Of a stretch of 32,239 nucleotides of DNA, positions 31,457 to 32,239 are shown in pieces. The position numbers and the translations under genes are program-made. Source of the DNA: Comamonadaceae bacterium (lineage in GTDB: Bacteria; Pseudomonadota; Gammaproteobacteria; Burkholderiales; Burkholderiaceae_C); the NCBI GenBank assembly GCA_947373105.1, contig CANBWK010000024.1, positions 1 to 32,239 of the forward strand, given 5' to 3'. The notes beneath the pieces are model-generated. The model had not been told where the DNA came from, did no database searches, and saw nothing but the letters and a program-made list of their open reading frames with translations. Numbering within the stretch: the first letter of the stretch is position 1; each line of letters starts with the position of its first letter.

Positions 31457-32239
31457 TTAGCGATGGAAATACAGCAACCCGACCTGCCCCGCGCGTGCGC
31501 TGTGCAGACCAGGCAGTTGCGCCAAAGGACCGACGTCGCCCGAAAAACTCAGGCTGGCAAACCAAGCCCAATGGCGTGCAAGTCGGTGTTTGTAGTTCAA
31601 ACCCAAGCCCCAGCTGTCGATGCCGGTACGCAAGCTCTCTGCGCCCATGCGCAGCGGCCCGTAAGCATGGCGCCAATGCTCGGCGGTGCCCCAGGTCAAG
31701 CCGCCGTTCAGAATCATTTCACTTTGGGGGTCCACAGGCCAAGCATAAGATACGCCCAAGCCCAAAGTGCTGCTGTCACCTTTGCCCAACAAATCCTGTG
31801 TCCAAGCCAAACCTGCAGACCATCGGTGCGTGATGGCAATGTTGCCAACCGCCCGACCGCGCACCGTGCGCTGTCCGACTTCGGGTGCGTCCGATCCTTC
31901 GCCTGCAGTCAGCGTGTGCAATTGCATGGACAAGCTCAGGCTGTAGCGGCGCGTGTCCAGCCACTTGTAATCCAGCGATGAGTCCTTGCGAAAGCTGTTG
32001 AAGCGCAACCATTCGCTGCCGTCACCGATGCCCAGTTTCCAACGCCCGTATCGAAGCCCCACCACCGGCTCCAATCCCGCTGAACCAGGTAGTTTGGCCA
32101 AATCGGAAGACTTGAAAGTTCCCCCCAAGGTGTAATCCCAAAGGGGAAGTTCTTGCACGTCTTCATCGGCCAATGGCGTTTGCGCCAAGGGGCCTTGCAG
32201 CAAGCACAAGGTGAGCACCGCCCCCATGGCGAAATGAAC
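31457..32239 (-). CDS. MipA/OmpV-like outer-membrane protein, start outside window
   Basis: The frame is open to the end of the window. An internal ATG at 32227 would give a signal peptide without a basic start, so the true start is probably beyond the edge. The visible part has the hydrophobic end of a signal peptide (LTLCLLQGPLAQ). A chain of alternating beta strands follows: WDYTLGGTF, GLEPVVGLRYGRWKLGIG, VGNIAITHRWSAGLAWTQDL, LGLGVSYAWP and WGLGLNYKHRL. It resembles the MipA/OmpV family of outer-membrane barrels that scaffold murein enzymes. The call is from strand pattern and layout, and other small barrels are possible. It is 47 bases upstream of gspF on the same strand. Confidence 0.6.
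   Translation of the reverse strand, partial: VHFAMGAVLTLCLLQGPLAQTPLADEDVQELPLWDYTLGGTFKSSDLAKLPGSAGLEPVVGLRYGRWKLGIGDGSEWLRFNSFRKDSSLDYKWLDTRRYSLSLSMQLHTLTAGEGSDAPEVGQRTVRGRAVGNIAITHRWSAGLAWTQDLLGKGDSSTLGLGVSYAWPVDPQSEMILNGGLTWGTAEHWRHAYGPLRMGAESLRTGIDSWGLGLNYKHRLARHWAWFASLSFSGDVGPLAQLPGLHSARAGQVGLLYFHR

Noticed and set aside
1-32239. CRISPR array, IS element, prophage or toxin-antitoxin system
   Set aside because: No spaced direct repeats, transposase, integrase, phage structural gene or toxin-antitoxin pair could be recognised on either strand.
1-32239. tRNA or rRNA genes
   Set aside because: No cloverleaf or rRNA-like stretch was seen in the few intergenic gaps, all of which are short.

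Overview
The window looks like an ordinary chromosomal stretch from a betaproteobacterium of the order Burkholderiales, most probably the family Comamonadaceae (Limnohabitans, Rhodoferax or Polaromonas-like). The basis is protein flavour and gene neighbourhoods: a phasin with a lysine/alanine tail, argB next to slmA, a gltIJKL set next to a HypT-like LysR gene, and an intergenic GC-rich repeat of a type I associate with this family. The genus is not resolved. I see no rRNA, tRNA, CRISPR array, transposase or prophage gene. Coding density is high.

Layout. 1-372: 3' end of a type III pantothenate kinase. 389-1511 (minus): phasin followed by a TetR regulator. 1660-5247 (plus): tight run rfbB-rfbD-argB-slmA (dTDP-rhamnose precursor, arginine synthesis, nucleoid occlusion). 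5258-11226: a divergent sugar-acid catabolism locus. Its minus arm encodes a UxuR/ExuR-like GntR regulator, a UxaA-family dehydratase and an Ldh-family dehydrogenase. Its plus arm encodes two SDR dehydrogenases and an FAH-family hydrolase, ending in a strong terminator. A UxuR/ExuR-type operator lies between the two arms. 11356-13760 (plus): TetR regulator, secreted DUF2147 protein, enoyl-CoA hydratase/isomerase and hotdog thioesterase. 13985-14843: an AT-richer YkvA gene facing a YciA-like thioesterase. 14902-17698: Atm1-type ABC exporter and a HypT-like LysR regulator. 17843-20987 (plus) and 25209-21109 (minus): two complete polar amino-acid ABC importers (GltIJKL type and AapJQMP type) converging on a pair of REP-like palindromes. 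25329-29176 (plus): pyrC, DUF3025, htpX, and a DMT permease. 29180-32239 (minus): MipA/OmpV-like barrel (partial), orphan gspF and a cytosolic 5'-nucleotidase.

How the parts work together. The central locus reads as one pathway: dehydration of an aldonate, oxidation of the 2-keto-3-deoxy acid, and hydrolysis of the diketo acid. This would give pyruvate plus a small hydroxy acid that the Ldh-family enzyme might oxidise. The two importers would bring in glutamate/aspartate-type amino acids. The most unusual sequence-level points are an in-frame palindromic element inside rfbB, a probable ATT start codon in the AapP-like ATPase gene, the UxuR-like operator, and the REP pair between the convergent importers. 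I did not find a clearly novel defence or mobile system.
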